Positions 18,402-27,256 of a stretch of 64,000 nucleotides of DNA are shown here, piece after piece. The translations under genes and the position numbers were made by a program. Origin of the DNA: an uncultured Nioella sp. GTDB lineage: Bacteria; Pseudomonadota; Alphaproteobacteria; Rhodobacterales; Rhodobacteraceae. Each line of letters starts with the position of its first letter. The stretch's first letter is position 1. The stretch spans positions 1,735,679 through 1,799,678 of the forward strand of contig CANMJH010000001.1 of assembly GCA_947498125.1 (NCBI GenBank), read 5' to 3'. The notes under the pieces are model-generated. The model ran no database searches. It had not been told where the DNA came from and was given only the letters and a program-made list of their open reading frames with translations.

Positions 18402-18722
18402 TTAGATCTCGCCAGCGATCCAGTCTTGCAGAGCCGCTTTCGGCGCAGCGCCAACTTTGTTGGAAACGACTTCACCGCCTTTAAACAAGAAAAGCGCCGG
18501 AATGCCGCGAACACCCAGTTGCATTGGGGCGTTTGGATTCTCGTCAACATTGATCTTTACGATCTTCACTTTGCCGACCATCTCTTCCGAGATTTCTTCC
18601 AAAGCTGGGCCGATCTGGCGGCACGGGCCGCACCATTCTGCCCAGAAATCTACCACGACGGGCAGATCGGATTCTTTAACTTCGCTGTCAAATGTTGCGT
18701 CGGTAACTGCGACGGTGGCCAT
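18402..18722 (-). CDS. trxA: Thioredoxin
   Basis: A 106-residue thioredoxin with the redox site WCGPC and the cis-proline loop RGIPALFLF. It reduces cytosolic protein disulfides. The ATG at 18722 ([11 protein letters not shown]) has an AGGAGGG ribosome site; upstream in-frame ATGs would add an unrelated N-terminus. It is the last gene of the leftward divL-like/tsaE/amgK/murU/addB/addA operon, 66 bp after addA. Confidence 0.96.
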   Translation of the reverse strand: MATVAVTDATFDSEVKESDLPVVVDFWAEWCGPCRQIGPALEEISEEMVGKVKIVKINVDENPNAPMQLGVRGIPALFLFKGGEVVSNKVGAAPKAALQDWIAGEI

Positions 18723-18788
18723 ATCTAGCCCTCCTGAAGGGGTTTTCATTGCGTCAGGAACGGAACCTAAGAACCCCAAGCAGGAAGG

Positions 18789-21700
18789 TCAAGCACCTGC
18801 CGCCCTTTGCAACGCCGACATGACGATATCGTGTGGCAGCATGGTCAGGCGCGCCTCTTTGGTCCAGAGGATCGCCGTTTCAACGCGCAAGCCCGGATAG
18901 AGCTTGCCCAATATTTCGGCATAGGCCCCCATTTGGCGCAGCAGCCCCTCTGGCGTTTCGATGGCCTTACCGGGGACGACAGCGTTGGATTTGAAGTCAA
19001 TGGCCAGCACATAGTCCGGCGCGACAATCAACCGGTCAATCTGCCCTGACAGGCGCCGGTTCAAGACAGTGCTCTCCGCGACTACAGATACCTCGGCCAA
19101 AGCGTCATCGGCAAAGATCGCTGCCAACTCTGGCGCGGTCAGGCAGCGTGTGGCCTCCTCAAGCAAGGCATCAGCCTCATCAGGATCAATCTCACCTTCA
19201 GCGGCCAAAATGCCGGGCGCAGTCGCCGCCCATGCCGGCTTGGGAATATCCGGGAGATACTCTAAGAGCAGATGCAAACGCCGCCCGCGCAGCTTGGCCG
19301 CATCTTCATCCAGCCCCCCAGCATCGCCCGGCAGGGCCTTTGCCCCGCCAAGATCTGATGGCGAAAGCGGGCCCTCGGGCCGATCTTCTTGTGGTGCCGG
19401 CAGCTCTGCCCAGCCCGGCAAAACCATCTTAGGTTTTTCGTCGGACGAATCACGTTCAACGGGCGTCCAGTCCCCGGTTTCAATCCGCCAGCCGATGCCA
19501 TCAAAAAATTGGCATTGCGTTGCCCCCGCTCCAGCCGCCGCATCACGAATGCCAGTGTACCAACTGCCACCAGATTTCGTTTCTATCTCGCCCGCCGCAC
19601 AAATGATCAGCCAGCTTTCGGCGCGCGTCATTGCCACATAAAGCAGGCGGTTACGTTCTTCCGCCTCTTTTTCATCCAACGCGGCCAAAGGGGCGAGCAG
19701 GGGTTCAGGGCTGTCGTCTTTGGAGGTTGCCCAAATAAGGGGGCCACCTTCTGGGCGCACCAATTTCGGCCCCTGACGTCCGACGCGGCGGTGGCCTGTA
19801 TCGGGCAAAATTACGACCGGGGCTTCCAGACCTTTTGCGCCATGCACGGACATCACCCGGATCTGGCCCGCCGCCGATCCCGGGTCGCGTTTCACTTCGA
19901 CATCGCCCTCTTGCAGCCAACCTACAAATCCGGTGAGGCTCGGCACTTCCAGCCGTTCATAGGCCATCGCCTGCCCCAACATTGCGTCAATGCCGTCCTC
20001 TGCCTCTTGCCCCAGTCGCGCCAGCAGCTTGCGCCGCCCGTCGTGGCGCTGCAACACGCGTTCAAGCAAATCATAAGGGCGCAGAAAATCTGCGTGATTG
20101 CGCAAATCCTCAAGCATCGGAACAACACCCGGAAAGTCATCTTGCCGGGTTTGTAATTCGCGCCAAAGGTAAACACCTTGCTTGCGCGGGTAGGCCAGAC
20201 GAAACAGCGCCGCCTCGTCTAATCCAAAAAGCGGAGATTTCAGAACTTCGGCCAAGGATAGGTCATCCTCGGGCGTCGCCAAAAACGCCATCAGGGCCGT
20301 CAGATCCTTCACCGCCAGCTCGGCCTCTAGCCGCATTCGGTCAGCGCCCGCAATCGGCAGTACCCGCGCTTTGATCGCCGCAATAAGTTCGTGAAACAGG
20401 GCTGAGCGACGCTGCACCAAGATCAAAATGTCACCCGGCGTCACGGGGCGCGGGCCGTTCTCTCCCGTGATCGGCGTGCCATCCCGCACCATCTGATCAA
20501 TCGCCTGCGCCACATTCCGCGCCAGCACGACGTGATGGTGATCTTCTGCCAAAAGGTCGACAGGATCGTCCCATTCGGCCGCCTCAGCGCTATCCGATTT
20601 TTCGACCACCGGCCAGATATCAACGCGGCCCGGAAGATCTGATTTAAACGCGATATGCGCCACATCCTGGCCGACACCAGCAGCGGCCTCACCCGCAAAA
20701 ACCGCATCCACAAGATTCAAAATCGGAGCCGCAGAGCGGAAGGAATGCGTCAAAGCCTTGTCTTGGAAAGGTGCACCAACCTCGGCCAAACCATCCCGAA
20801 AATGCTGGCGCATTCTGTCAAACCCTTCGGGGTCGGCGCCTTGAAACGAATAAATCGATTGTTTTTTGTCGCCAACAACAAAAATTGTGCGCTCGGTGTC
20901 GGCGCGCGCGCCGGAACCTGCCGCAAATTCACCCGCAAGCTGCGCGATAATCTCCCATTGCGTGGGCGAGGTGTCTTGCGCCTCATCAACCAGAATATGA
21001 TCGATCCCACCATCCAGCCGGAACAGCACCCATTCCGCCACGCCGCGATCCGACAGCAGTGCCGCAGTGCGGTTGATCAGGTCATCAAAATCGAGCCATC
21101 CCCGCGCTGCCTTGGCCGCATCATAGGCGGGCAGAAAAACCTCCGCGAAGGCATGAAGTGCCTGTGTCTTTTCGGCGGCCCGCAACGCGCGGCGGCGCGG
21201 TCTTGCAGCCTCAACCCGCAGCATAAAGGCCTCAAGCCGGTTTGTCAGCGCGCCCATCTGGCCCCAAATGGCCTTGGTTGGGAAACTGCCGATCTTTGCT
21301 TGGTCCGGGGTCTTGGTTTTGGAACCCGAGAGAAAGGTTTTTTCAAGCCGATCAATATCTGCCGCGCTTGGCATTTGCCAATTGATCGACCCTAGCCGTG
21401 CCCGGGCCGGGCCTTGCTGGCGGTGCTCGGGGTCAAGAAATCCCATCACGTCCCGGCAAAGGTCCTCTTCTCCGCCCAGAAAGACCTCGGACGCCAATGC
21501 CGAGGCGTTAAACCCCGCCGGCAAGCCCAGCCAGTCAAACACATCCCCGCCGGTTAGCGCTTCGCGTTTGGACAACAGTGTTGAAACGAATGGCAACGCG
21601 TCTTCGCCGCCAAGCTCGCTTGCGAGCCCATCCAAAGCAGCTTGGCCCGGCCCATCGGCCATCTCATCCAGCACCACATCCACAAGGCCAGCGCGCGCGC

Positions 21701-22151
21701 GGTCATCCATCTCGACGAAACGCGGGCTAACCTCTGCCTCTAGGGGAAACCGGCGTAAAACCGAGGCGCAGAACGAGTGGATTGTCTGGATTTTGAGCCC
21801 GCCCGGCGTTTCAATCGCCCGCGCAAAAAGCGTTCGCGCTTCGGCAATCAGCGACGGAGAAATCTCTTGTTCGGCAACCCCAAGCTTGACCAGGGCCGCC
21901 CGCAACTCGGCCTCGGGCATCATCGCCCATTCTCCCAAGCGACGGAATAAACGGTTCTGCATCTCAGACGCCGCAGCCTTGGTATAGGTCAGGCACAAGA
22001 TCCGCTCCGGCGGTGTTTTGCCCAGCAAAAGCCGTGCCACGCGGTCTGTCAGAACACGGGTTTTCCCGCTGCCCGCATTGGCCGAAAGCCATGTCGAGGC
22101 AGTGGGGTTTGCAGCCTCTACTTGCGCCTTGGTGGCCGCATCAAAGATCAT
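18789..22151 (-). CDS. addA: Double-strand break repair helicase-nuclease AddA
   Basis: A 1120-residue UvrD/Rep-type helicase with a C-terminal RecB-like nuclease. Walker A is SANAGSGKT (about 23-31). Other helicase motifs are DEAQDTSPTQWEI, GDKKQSIYSFQGA and LLYVAMTRAE. The nuclease motif LAIDFKSN lies near residue 1050. With AddB it resects double-strand ends and loads RecA, replacing RecBCD. The ATG at 22151 overlaps the addB stop by 11 bp; longer in-frame starts lie inside addB. Confidence 0.95.
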   Translation of the reverse strand: MIFDAATKAQVEAANPTASTWLSANAGSGKTRVLTDRVARLLLGKTPPERILCLTYTKAAASEMQNRLFRRLGEWAMMPEAELRAALVKLGVAEQEISPSLIAEARTLFARAIETPGGLKIQTIHSFCASVLRRFPLEAEVSPRFVEMDDRARAGLVDVVLDEMADGPGQAALDGLASELGGEDALPFVSTLLSKREALTGGDVFDWLGLPAGFNASALASEVFLGGEEDLCRDVMGFLDPEHRQQGPARARLGSINWQMPSAADIDRLEKTFLSGSKTKTPDQAKIGSFPTKAIWGQMGALTNRLEAFMLRVEAARPRRRALRAAEKTQALHAFAEVFLPAYDAAKAARGWLDFDDLINRTAALLSDRGVAEWVLFRLDGGIDHILVDEAQDTSPTQWEIIAQLAGEFAAGSGARADTERTIFVVGDKKQSIYSFQGADPEGFDRMRQHFRDGLAEVGAPFQDKALTHSFRSAAPILNLVDAVFAGEAAAGVGQDVAHIAFKSDLPGRVDIWPVVEKSDSAEAAEWDDPVDLLAEDHHHVVLARNVAQAIDQMVRDGTPITGENGPRPVTPGDILILVQRRSALFHELIAAIKARVLPIAGADRMRLEAELAVKDLTALMAFLATPEDDLSLAEVLKSPLFGLDEAALFRLAYPRKQGVYLWRELQTRQDDFPGVVPMLEDLRNHADFLRPYDLLERVLQRHDGRRKLLARLGQEAEDGIDAMLGQAMAYERLEVPSLTGFVGWLQEGDVEVKRDPGSAAGQIRVMSVHGAKGLEAPVVILPDTGHRRVGRQGPKLVRPEGGPLIWATSKDDSPEPLLAPLAALDEKEAEERNRLLYVAMTRAESWLIICAAGEIETKSGGSWYTGIRDAAAGAGATQCQFFDGIGWRIETGDWTPVERDSSDEKPKMVLPGWAELPAPQEDRPEGPLSPSDLGGAKALPGDAGGLDEDAAKLRGRRLHLLLEYLPDIPKPAWAATAPGILAAEGEIDPDEADALLEEATRCLTAPELAAIFADDALAEVSVVAESTVLNRRLSGQIDRLIVAPDYVLAIDFKSNAVVPGKAIETPEGLLRQMGAYAEILGKLYPGLRVETAILWTKEARLTMLPHDIVMSALQRAAGA

Positions 22152-25098
22152 GGCCGACCTCCTGCACCTCGGGCGCTTGCGTTTCATCCCATTCGCCAAA
22201 CCGCGCCAAGTGATCGTAGTCGCCGCCATAACTCAGCTTGAACATTGCCCGACGCGACCCAAATCCGGTTTCTGGTTGGCGGTAATGCGCGATGAGTTTC
22301 AACAAGCCTGCCTCGATCTCATCCAACTCTTCGGCGCTAACTGGATGGCTGCTTTCCTTACCGCCTGATCCGAGACCGATATAGGTTATCTGATCGGTCT
22401 CAATCTCCCCTCCAAACGCGCCTTTTCGGGCCATCAGAGCCTCAAGCCAAAGCTGCTTATTGAAGGATTTCTCCTGATCCTTTGAGGGGACGGACCCGGT
22501 TTTGTAATCATAAATCACAGCGCGACCTTCAGGCGTTAGATCAATGCGGTCGGCTGTGCCCGATAGCGTGAAATCTTGCGCATCGAACCGCGCCTGTCCT
22601 TTGGCTTCCAAAAAGCGCGGACAGGCTAGTGCCCGGCGGGCCGCTTCGCCTTGCACAAACCATGGCGCAATTTTAGCAATGCGCGCGCGCCAAAGTCGCC
22701 GGACCGCAGGCCAAGGCACCTGGGTCTGGAGCCCATCTTCTGACAGTTGTATCAAAAGCGCGTCTGCGTCCGGGGGCAGTTTCTCGAAGGTTTCAGCCAC
22801 AAACTTATGCAAAAGGTCATGGATAACAGTGCCCCGCAAAGGCGCATCAGCCGATTGCCTAAGCGGCGTCAGGGGCCGGATGCGCAGAGTTTTCGACACA
22901 TAAATCGCATAAGGATCGCGGATCAGTTTTTCGATTTGTGTGACGGAAAGCGAATTGGGACGAAGGTGAACGGGAGGGCATGGCGCCGGCCTCTTTGCGG
23001 GTGGAATCTGCGTTTTAGGCTCAGCCAATTTATCGGCCATATCCAGCCAGTGCTTTCCGCGCGCGCGCATCGCCTCAAGCGCGATACGCGTCTCATCGCT
23101 GGCCCCAAGCATCAGATTTGTGATCCGGTTCAACCAACGTGACGGCACCGTTTCCGCCTCGGCGTCGCGCGCCGAGCGTGTCAGCCACACATCCGCCCCG
23201 GCAATGGATTGCTGAAAATCATGCGCTGACAGGCCAATTACCCGATCCGGTACCCTCAGGCCCGCTTGCGCCCGCATTCGGCGATTCAACCACGGATCGG
23301 CGCCCGGCGCCTTTGGCCATACGCCTTCGCTAAGGCCAGACAAGATCACCAAATCCGCGCCTTGCACCCGCGCCTCGAGCGTTCCCCAGAACATGATCCG
23401 GGGATGGGGCCGGATGGGATCTCGGGCTTCGTATTCGGTCAAAAGAGCGGCTAAGAAATCTCGAAACTCCGCCGCGCGCATCTCGCCCGCCTCGCCTGCA
23501 TCCAATTCTAACGCGGTGATGACGTCGGTGCAGGTTTGACCCTCTTTGCGTTGCCAGAGCGTACCCGCCCCCTCCGCATTCGGGCCGCTCGCCAGATGCT
23601 CGGCCACGATCCGCAACGATTCAACATGTTCGGCCAAGGGGCGTTCGTACGGGTTATATAGGTTGAGTGCAGCATTAGACACCCAAGCGGCCCACGAAAC
23701 CGCGCCATCGTCATTTTTACGCTTGGCGGCCCAGTCCACCAAATCCGCACGCGCGGGGAATGCTGTTTTGCCGCGCAAAAGCTGCAACTCCAAATCGCGG
23801 GTTCGCAGCAAATGTTGCCCACGATCGTCGCGACCAGAATGGCAAAGCGGATGTTTCAACAAAACCAGTAGTGCCTCTGCCGTCATCTGCGCCGCACCAG
23901 CTTCGGCCACATGTCGCAAAAACAAGCCCGACGCCGACAGCGACAAAGGTTGCCCACCGGAATCGTCCGGCTCAATTCCCCATCGATCCAAAACCGCCGC
24001 GACCCTGCGTGTCAGCGCCCTATCGGGACTGATCAGCGCTGCGCGAATTCCTTCATCTGCGGCTTGTCGAAGCCGCAATGCAATTGCCGTCGCTTCGGCT
24101 TGCGGCGTTGGGGCCTCAAGCAACGTCATTCCCGCCGCGGCCTCGGCCACGCCTTGCAAAGCTGGCCCATCGGTCAGCCATTGATCCGTCACGGGCGCAG
24201 GGCGCAAAGCCAAAGAAATCAATTGGTTGCGTGCGGGGTTTTTCGGCACAATCTCTGACCAGTTTTGGGCAGTTCCGGGCGCCATTCCAGCATCAAGCAG
24301 AACTTTTCCAAGACGATACTGCGGGTGATCTTCCGCGCCTAATCCGCCGGGTTCGGCCTCGAACAACCGATCCCAAATCGGGTCTGGCATCTCAAAATCA
24401 TATCCGGGCAAGATAACTGCACCTTGCGGCAAGCGCGCGACCGCTTGCATCAGCCGCGCCGTTGGCCCGCGCGAGCCAGTTGATCCTGCGATGATTATCG
24501 GGTGTTGGGGCGGTGCCGTGCGCCACAATTGGATAAGCCGATCAATCACCGCCGTCTGGCGCGCTTCAATCGGCAGCGCGTCGGCCTCGGCGGAAAAATA
24601 CGGGGTGACAATGGACAAAAACGTTTGGCTGCGCTGCCAATGCTGCGCATGATCGCCCACATCCAACCCAGAGATTGCGCTTGGATCAACGCGTTCCTCA
24701 TGCATTTCGGCCATCAAATCGGCCAAACTATCCGACAAGCCATAAAGCGACGAGCGTGGCGCGAGCCCCGGCTCGTTATTCAAAAGCGCGCCAACGAGGC
24801 GCGAGAGTTGCAACCGCAATTTCAGCGCAGATTGCGCAGGTGGAATCTCGGCCATATCCGGGCGATTGGCCAAATTTGTAACCAGCCGGATTTGGGGAAG
24901 GAAACTGGCCGCGCGTTCTGAATAAAGCGCTTTCAGCCGCCGCTGCGTTCTGGCCGTGTTCACATAGACCTGCACCCGCGCCAACGCTTCGGGCCCCTGC
25001 CCGGCCAACCGTCGGTCCAACCCTTCGATCAATGCTTCACAAAAGTCGACGCCAAGCGCCGTCGCGAAAATTCGGGGGGATGTGGTGGGTGCAAACAT
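22141..25098 (-). CDS. addB: Double-strand break repair protein AddB
   Basis: A 985-residue partner of AddA with a degenerate helicase-like N-terminal half (IIAGSTGSRGPTA in place of a normal Walker A) and a C-terminal RecB-type nuclease domain (VIYDYKTGSV near residue 864). The ATG at 25098 shares its A with the TAA of the upstream gene (TAATG), so longer starts are rejected. The pair's presence implies repair at Chi-like sequences in this lineage. Confidence 0.94.
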   Translation of the reverse strand: MFAPTTSPRIFATALGVDFCEALIEGLDRRLAGQGPEALARVQVYVNTARTQRRLKALYSERAASFLPQIRLVTNLANRPDMAEIPPAQSALKLRLQLSRLVGALLNNEPGLAPRSSLYGLSDSLADLMAEMHEERVDPSAISGLDVGDHAQHWQRSQTFLSIVTPYFSAEADALPIEARQTAVIDRLIQLWRTAPPQHPIIIAGSTGSRGPTARLMQAVARLPQGAVILPGYDFEMPDPIWDRLFEAEPGGLGAEDHPQYRLGKVLLDAGMAPGTAQNWSEIVPKNPARNQLISLALRPAPVTDQWLTDGPALQGVAEAAAGMTLLEAPTPQAEATAIALRLRQAADEGIRAALISPDRALTRRVAAVLDRWGIEPDDSGGQPLSLSASGLFLRHVAEAGAAQMTAEALLVLLKHPLCHSGRDDRGQHLLRTRDLELQLLRGKTAFPARADLVDWAAKRKNDDGAVSWAAWVSNAALNLYNPYERPLAEHVESLRIVAEHLASGPNAEGAGTLWQRKEGQTCTDVITALELDAGEAGEMRAAEFRDFLAALLTEYEARDPIRPHPRIMFWGTLEARVQGADLVILSGLSEGVWPKAPGADPWLNRRMRAQAGLRVPDRVIGLSAHDFQQSIAGADVWLTRSARDAEAETVPSRWLNRITNLMLGASDETRIALEAMRARGKHWLDMADKLAEPKTQIPPAKRPAPCPPVHLRPNSLSVTQIEKLIRDPYAIYVSKTLRIRPLTPLRQSADAPLRGTVIHDLLHKFVAETFEKLPPDADALLIQLSEDGLQTQVPWPAVRRLWRARIAKIAPWFVQGEAARRALACPRFLEAKGQARFDAQDFTLSGTADRIDLTPEGRAVIYDYKTGSVPSKDQEKSFNKQLWLEALMARKGAFGGEIETDQITYIGLGSGGKESSHPVSAEELDEIEAGLLKLIAHYRQPETGFGSRRAMFKLSYGGDYDHLARFGEWDETQAPEVQEVGHDL

Positions 25099-25790
25099 TA
25101 CAATTCTTCGTGCAACATCGCTTCGGCCAAGGCAATCCCTTCGGGATGCCCGACATCGGCCCATCGTCCCGAATGCATCGTGCCGAACATACGGCCAGCC
25201 GCCATCGCCTTATTCCAAATCTCGTGCAGCGAAAAAGGCCCTTGTGGCGTATTTTCAAACAATGAGGCCTTCAATATCTGTGCGCCGGAATAAACCGCGC
25301 CCGAGGCGTTCCAACTCAGCCGCCCCGTCTCATCCATTGCAAAATCACCGCCGCCTTTGCGTCCCACGGCATGCGCCTGAGGCACCATTAGGGTTAGAGC
25401 GTCCATGTGCTCAGGCGCCCAGTGCTTCAATATTGTCTCGATTGGGTTCGGCCCAGTGAAAACAGCATCCGCATTTAGCGTGACAAGCGCATCAGCCCGC
25501 AGCAATGGAATGGCCGCCTTTACTCCGCCTCCCGAATCTAAAATCTCGGAGGATTCATCACTGAACGTGACGTCCGGCATCCCGGCAATATGCGCCTTGA
25601 TCTGTTCGGCTTTGTAATGGCCATTGACCACAATCCGAGTCACACCCGCGCCCCGCAGCGCCTCGATCGCGTGATCCAGTAAGGCGGAGCCATTGACGGC
25701 GATCAACGGCTTTGGCCGATCCATAGTCAAAGCCCCCATACGAGTGCCGAACCCCGCTGCCAGAATCATTCCGGCCTCGATCCTGCTCAT
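25098..25790 (-). CDS. murU: Nucleotidyltransferase, probable N-acetylmuramate 1-phosphate uridylyltransferase
   Basis: A 230-residue NTP-transferase. The N-terminal signature is LAAGFGTRMGALT followed by RPKPLI, and VTLNADAVF gives the metal-binding Asp. Together with the adjacent kinase it matches AmgK-MurU, which converts recycled MurNAc to UDP-MurNAc and bypasses de novo synthesis (a route that gives intrinsic fosfomycin tolerance where studied). The 4-bp overlap with the kinase gene supports a shared function. A different sugar-1-phosphate substrate remains possible. Confidence 0.82.
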   Translation of the reverse strand: MSRIEAGMILAAGFGTRMGALTMDRPKPLIAVNGSALLDHAIEALRGAGVTRIVVNGHYKAEQIKAHIAGMPDVTFSDESSEILDSGGGVKAAIPLLRADALVTLNADAVFTGPNPIETILKHWAPEHMDALTLMVPQAHAVGRKGGGDFAMDETGRLSWNASGAVYSGAQILKASLFENTPQGPFSLHEIWNKAMAAGRMFGTMHSGRWADVGHPEGIALAEAMLHEEL

Positions 25791-26707
25791 ATCGCGATCT
25801 CGGGCAAAAGCGCCAACGCCTGCGCACGGATGGGGGACATTACCGAATGGGTTAGAGCCCGCGCGACATGGGCGCGTACACGGGGAAGATGGGTCAAGTA
25901 TTGCGGCTTTCCACGCGCCTCAGCCAGATGGCGAAAAACACCAAGAATACGCAAATTGCGTTGGAAGCTTAGTAGCGCGATTTGCTCGTCGAATGTGAAA
26001 GGTTCAAGCCCCTGGCTATCAACAAATGCTTTGACCAACACTCTTTGATCCTCATCTGCAACGTCCCGGCGCACATCATGGATATAGGAAACCAGATCGT
26101 ATCCGCGCGGCGCCATTACGGCGTCTTGGAAATCCAGTAGTCCAACACGTGCCGCGCCGGCGCGTTCTGGCAGCCAAAGCAGATTCTCGCCGTGAACATC
26201 CCGTAAGGACAGGGTCAGGTTTTGCGAGAAATGCCCTGCAAAAAGCGTAGCCATCTGAGTTTGAAGCGATTTGGCCTCGGGCGTATTCGGTAAGGAGATT
26301 GCCGTCATTTCAGCCATGACCTCTGGCGTTAAACGCTCCAGCGGGTGCGTTGGCCTAAGTGCATCAAGCCGCGACAAAAGATCTGCCAATGCCGAAACGG
26401 CACAATGTCGGTCGGCTACTAGGGTCGCAAAGGGATGGCATCCCAGATCTTCGAGCAGCATCAGCCCAGCTGCGCGATCGTGACCCAATATTCTTGGCGA
26501 CGATAACCCGTTTTCTGTCAACAGATTGGCAATATTGAGAAACGCGTCGAAGGCCGCGCTTTCTTCTGGCGGGGCCAACATCAAGATCACCGTTTCCGCG
26601 CCGCGTTCTAATCGTTCATAGCGCCGAGTTGACGCGTCAGCAGCCAGCCGATGCCGCGTCGCGTCTTGCCACCCAAGCTCCGTCAAGAACATGTCGGCGC
26701 GATTCAT
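25787..26707 (-). CDS. amgK: Anomeric sugar kinase, probable AmgK
   Basis: A 306-residue aminoglycoside-phosphotransferase-fold kinase with the catalytic RDVHGENLLW segment and the metal-binding LLDFQDAVMAPRGYDL. It probably phosphorylates MurNAc/GlcNAc at C1 for the next enzyme, MurU. The ATG at 26707 overlaps the tsaE stop (ATGA); the longer open frame would run into tsaE. The tsaE-amgK-murU order is familiar from alphaproteobacteria. Confidence 0.82.
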   Translation of the reverse strand: MNRADMFLTELGWQDATRHRLAADASTRRYERLERGAETVILMLAPPEESAAFDAFLNIANLLTENGLSSPRILGHDRAAGLMLLEDLGCHPFATLVADRHCAVSALADLLSRLDALRPTHPLERLTPEVMAEMTAISLPNTPEAKSLQTQMATLFAGHFSQNLTLSLRDVHGENLLWLPERAGAARVGLLDFQDAVMAPRGYDLVSYIHDVRRDVADEDQRVLVKAFVDSQGLEPFTFDEQIALLSFQRNLRILGVFRHLAEARGKPQYLTHLPRVRAHVARALTHSVMSPIRAQALALLPEIAI

Positions 26708-27207
26708 GTGGCAAGGCCACGCAAGCGGTTTCGCCATAGGCCCGGACGCACACTGGCTAATTGGGCGTGGCGTTTTTCAGGATCAAAAGGATCGACGGTC
26801 AACGACACCCAAAGGGTGCTATCCGGAAAATCTCCTGTTATTCGATCAGGCCATTCCACAAGGCACAGCGCTGTTTCAAACGCATCAATCAGGCCAAGTT
26901 CATCGACTTCATGCGGGCTGGTCAACCGGTAAAGGTCAGCGTGCCAGATCTCAATCGGGCCTGCCAGATAGGTTTGAACAAGCGTAAATGTCGGTGACGG
27001 GACATCCTCGGCGATGCCAAATTCAGCGAGCCGAGACTGAATGAGAGACCGAGCGAAATGGGTTTTGCCTGCGCCGACATCGCCGACGAGACAAATGACG
27101 TCACCGGCGCCCAAGGCGGCACCAAGCCCCGCCGCAAACGCGGCAGTGGCATTCGGGGAGGCAAGCTCAAATGACGCAATACTGCTTTGGGGCATATCTT
27201 CGAACAT
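26704..27207 (-). CDS. tsaE: tRNA threonylcarbamoyladenosine biosynthesis ATPase TsaE
   Basis: A 167-residue P-loop ATPase of the t6A pathway. It has Walker A GDVGAGKTHF, the family motif SPTFTLVQTY and the HADLYRL motif. With TsaB and TsaD it supports threonylcarbamoyl transfer to A37 of ANN-decoding tRNAs. tsaD is also in the window at 43127-44209, but far away. An alternative ATG lies at 27195; neither start has a clear ribosome site. Confidence 0.92.
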   Translation of the reverse strand: MFEDMPQSSIASFELASPNATAAFAAGLGAALGAGDVICLVGDVGAGKTHFARSLIQSRLAEFGIAEDVPSPTFTLVQTYLAGPIEIWHADLYRLTSPHEVDELGLIDAFETALCLVEWPDRITGDFPDSTLWVSLTVDPFDPEKRHAQLASVRPGLWRNRLRGLAT

Positions 27208-27256
27208 ATCAGCGAGTCTAACGCCCGTCGGGCGAGCTGCAAGCGCTTCCGATGCG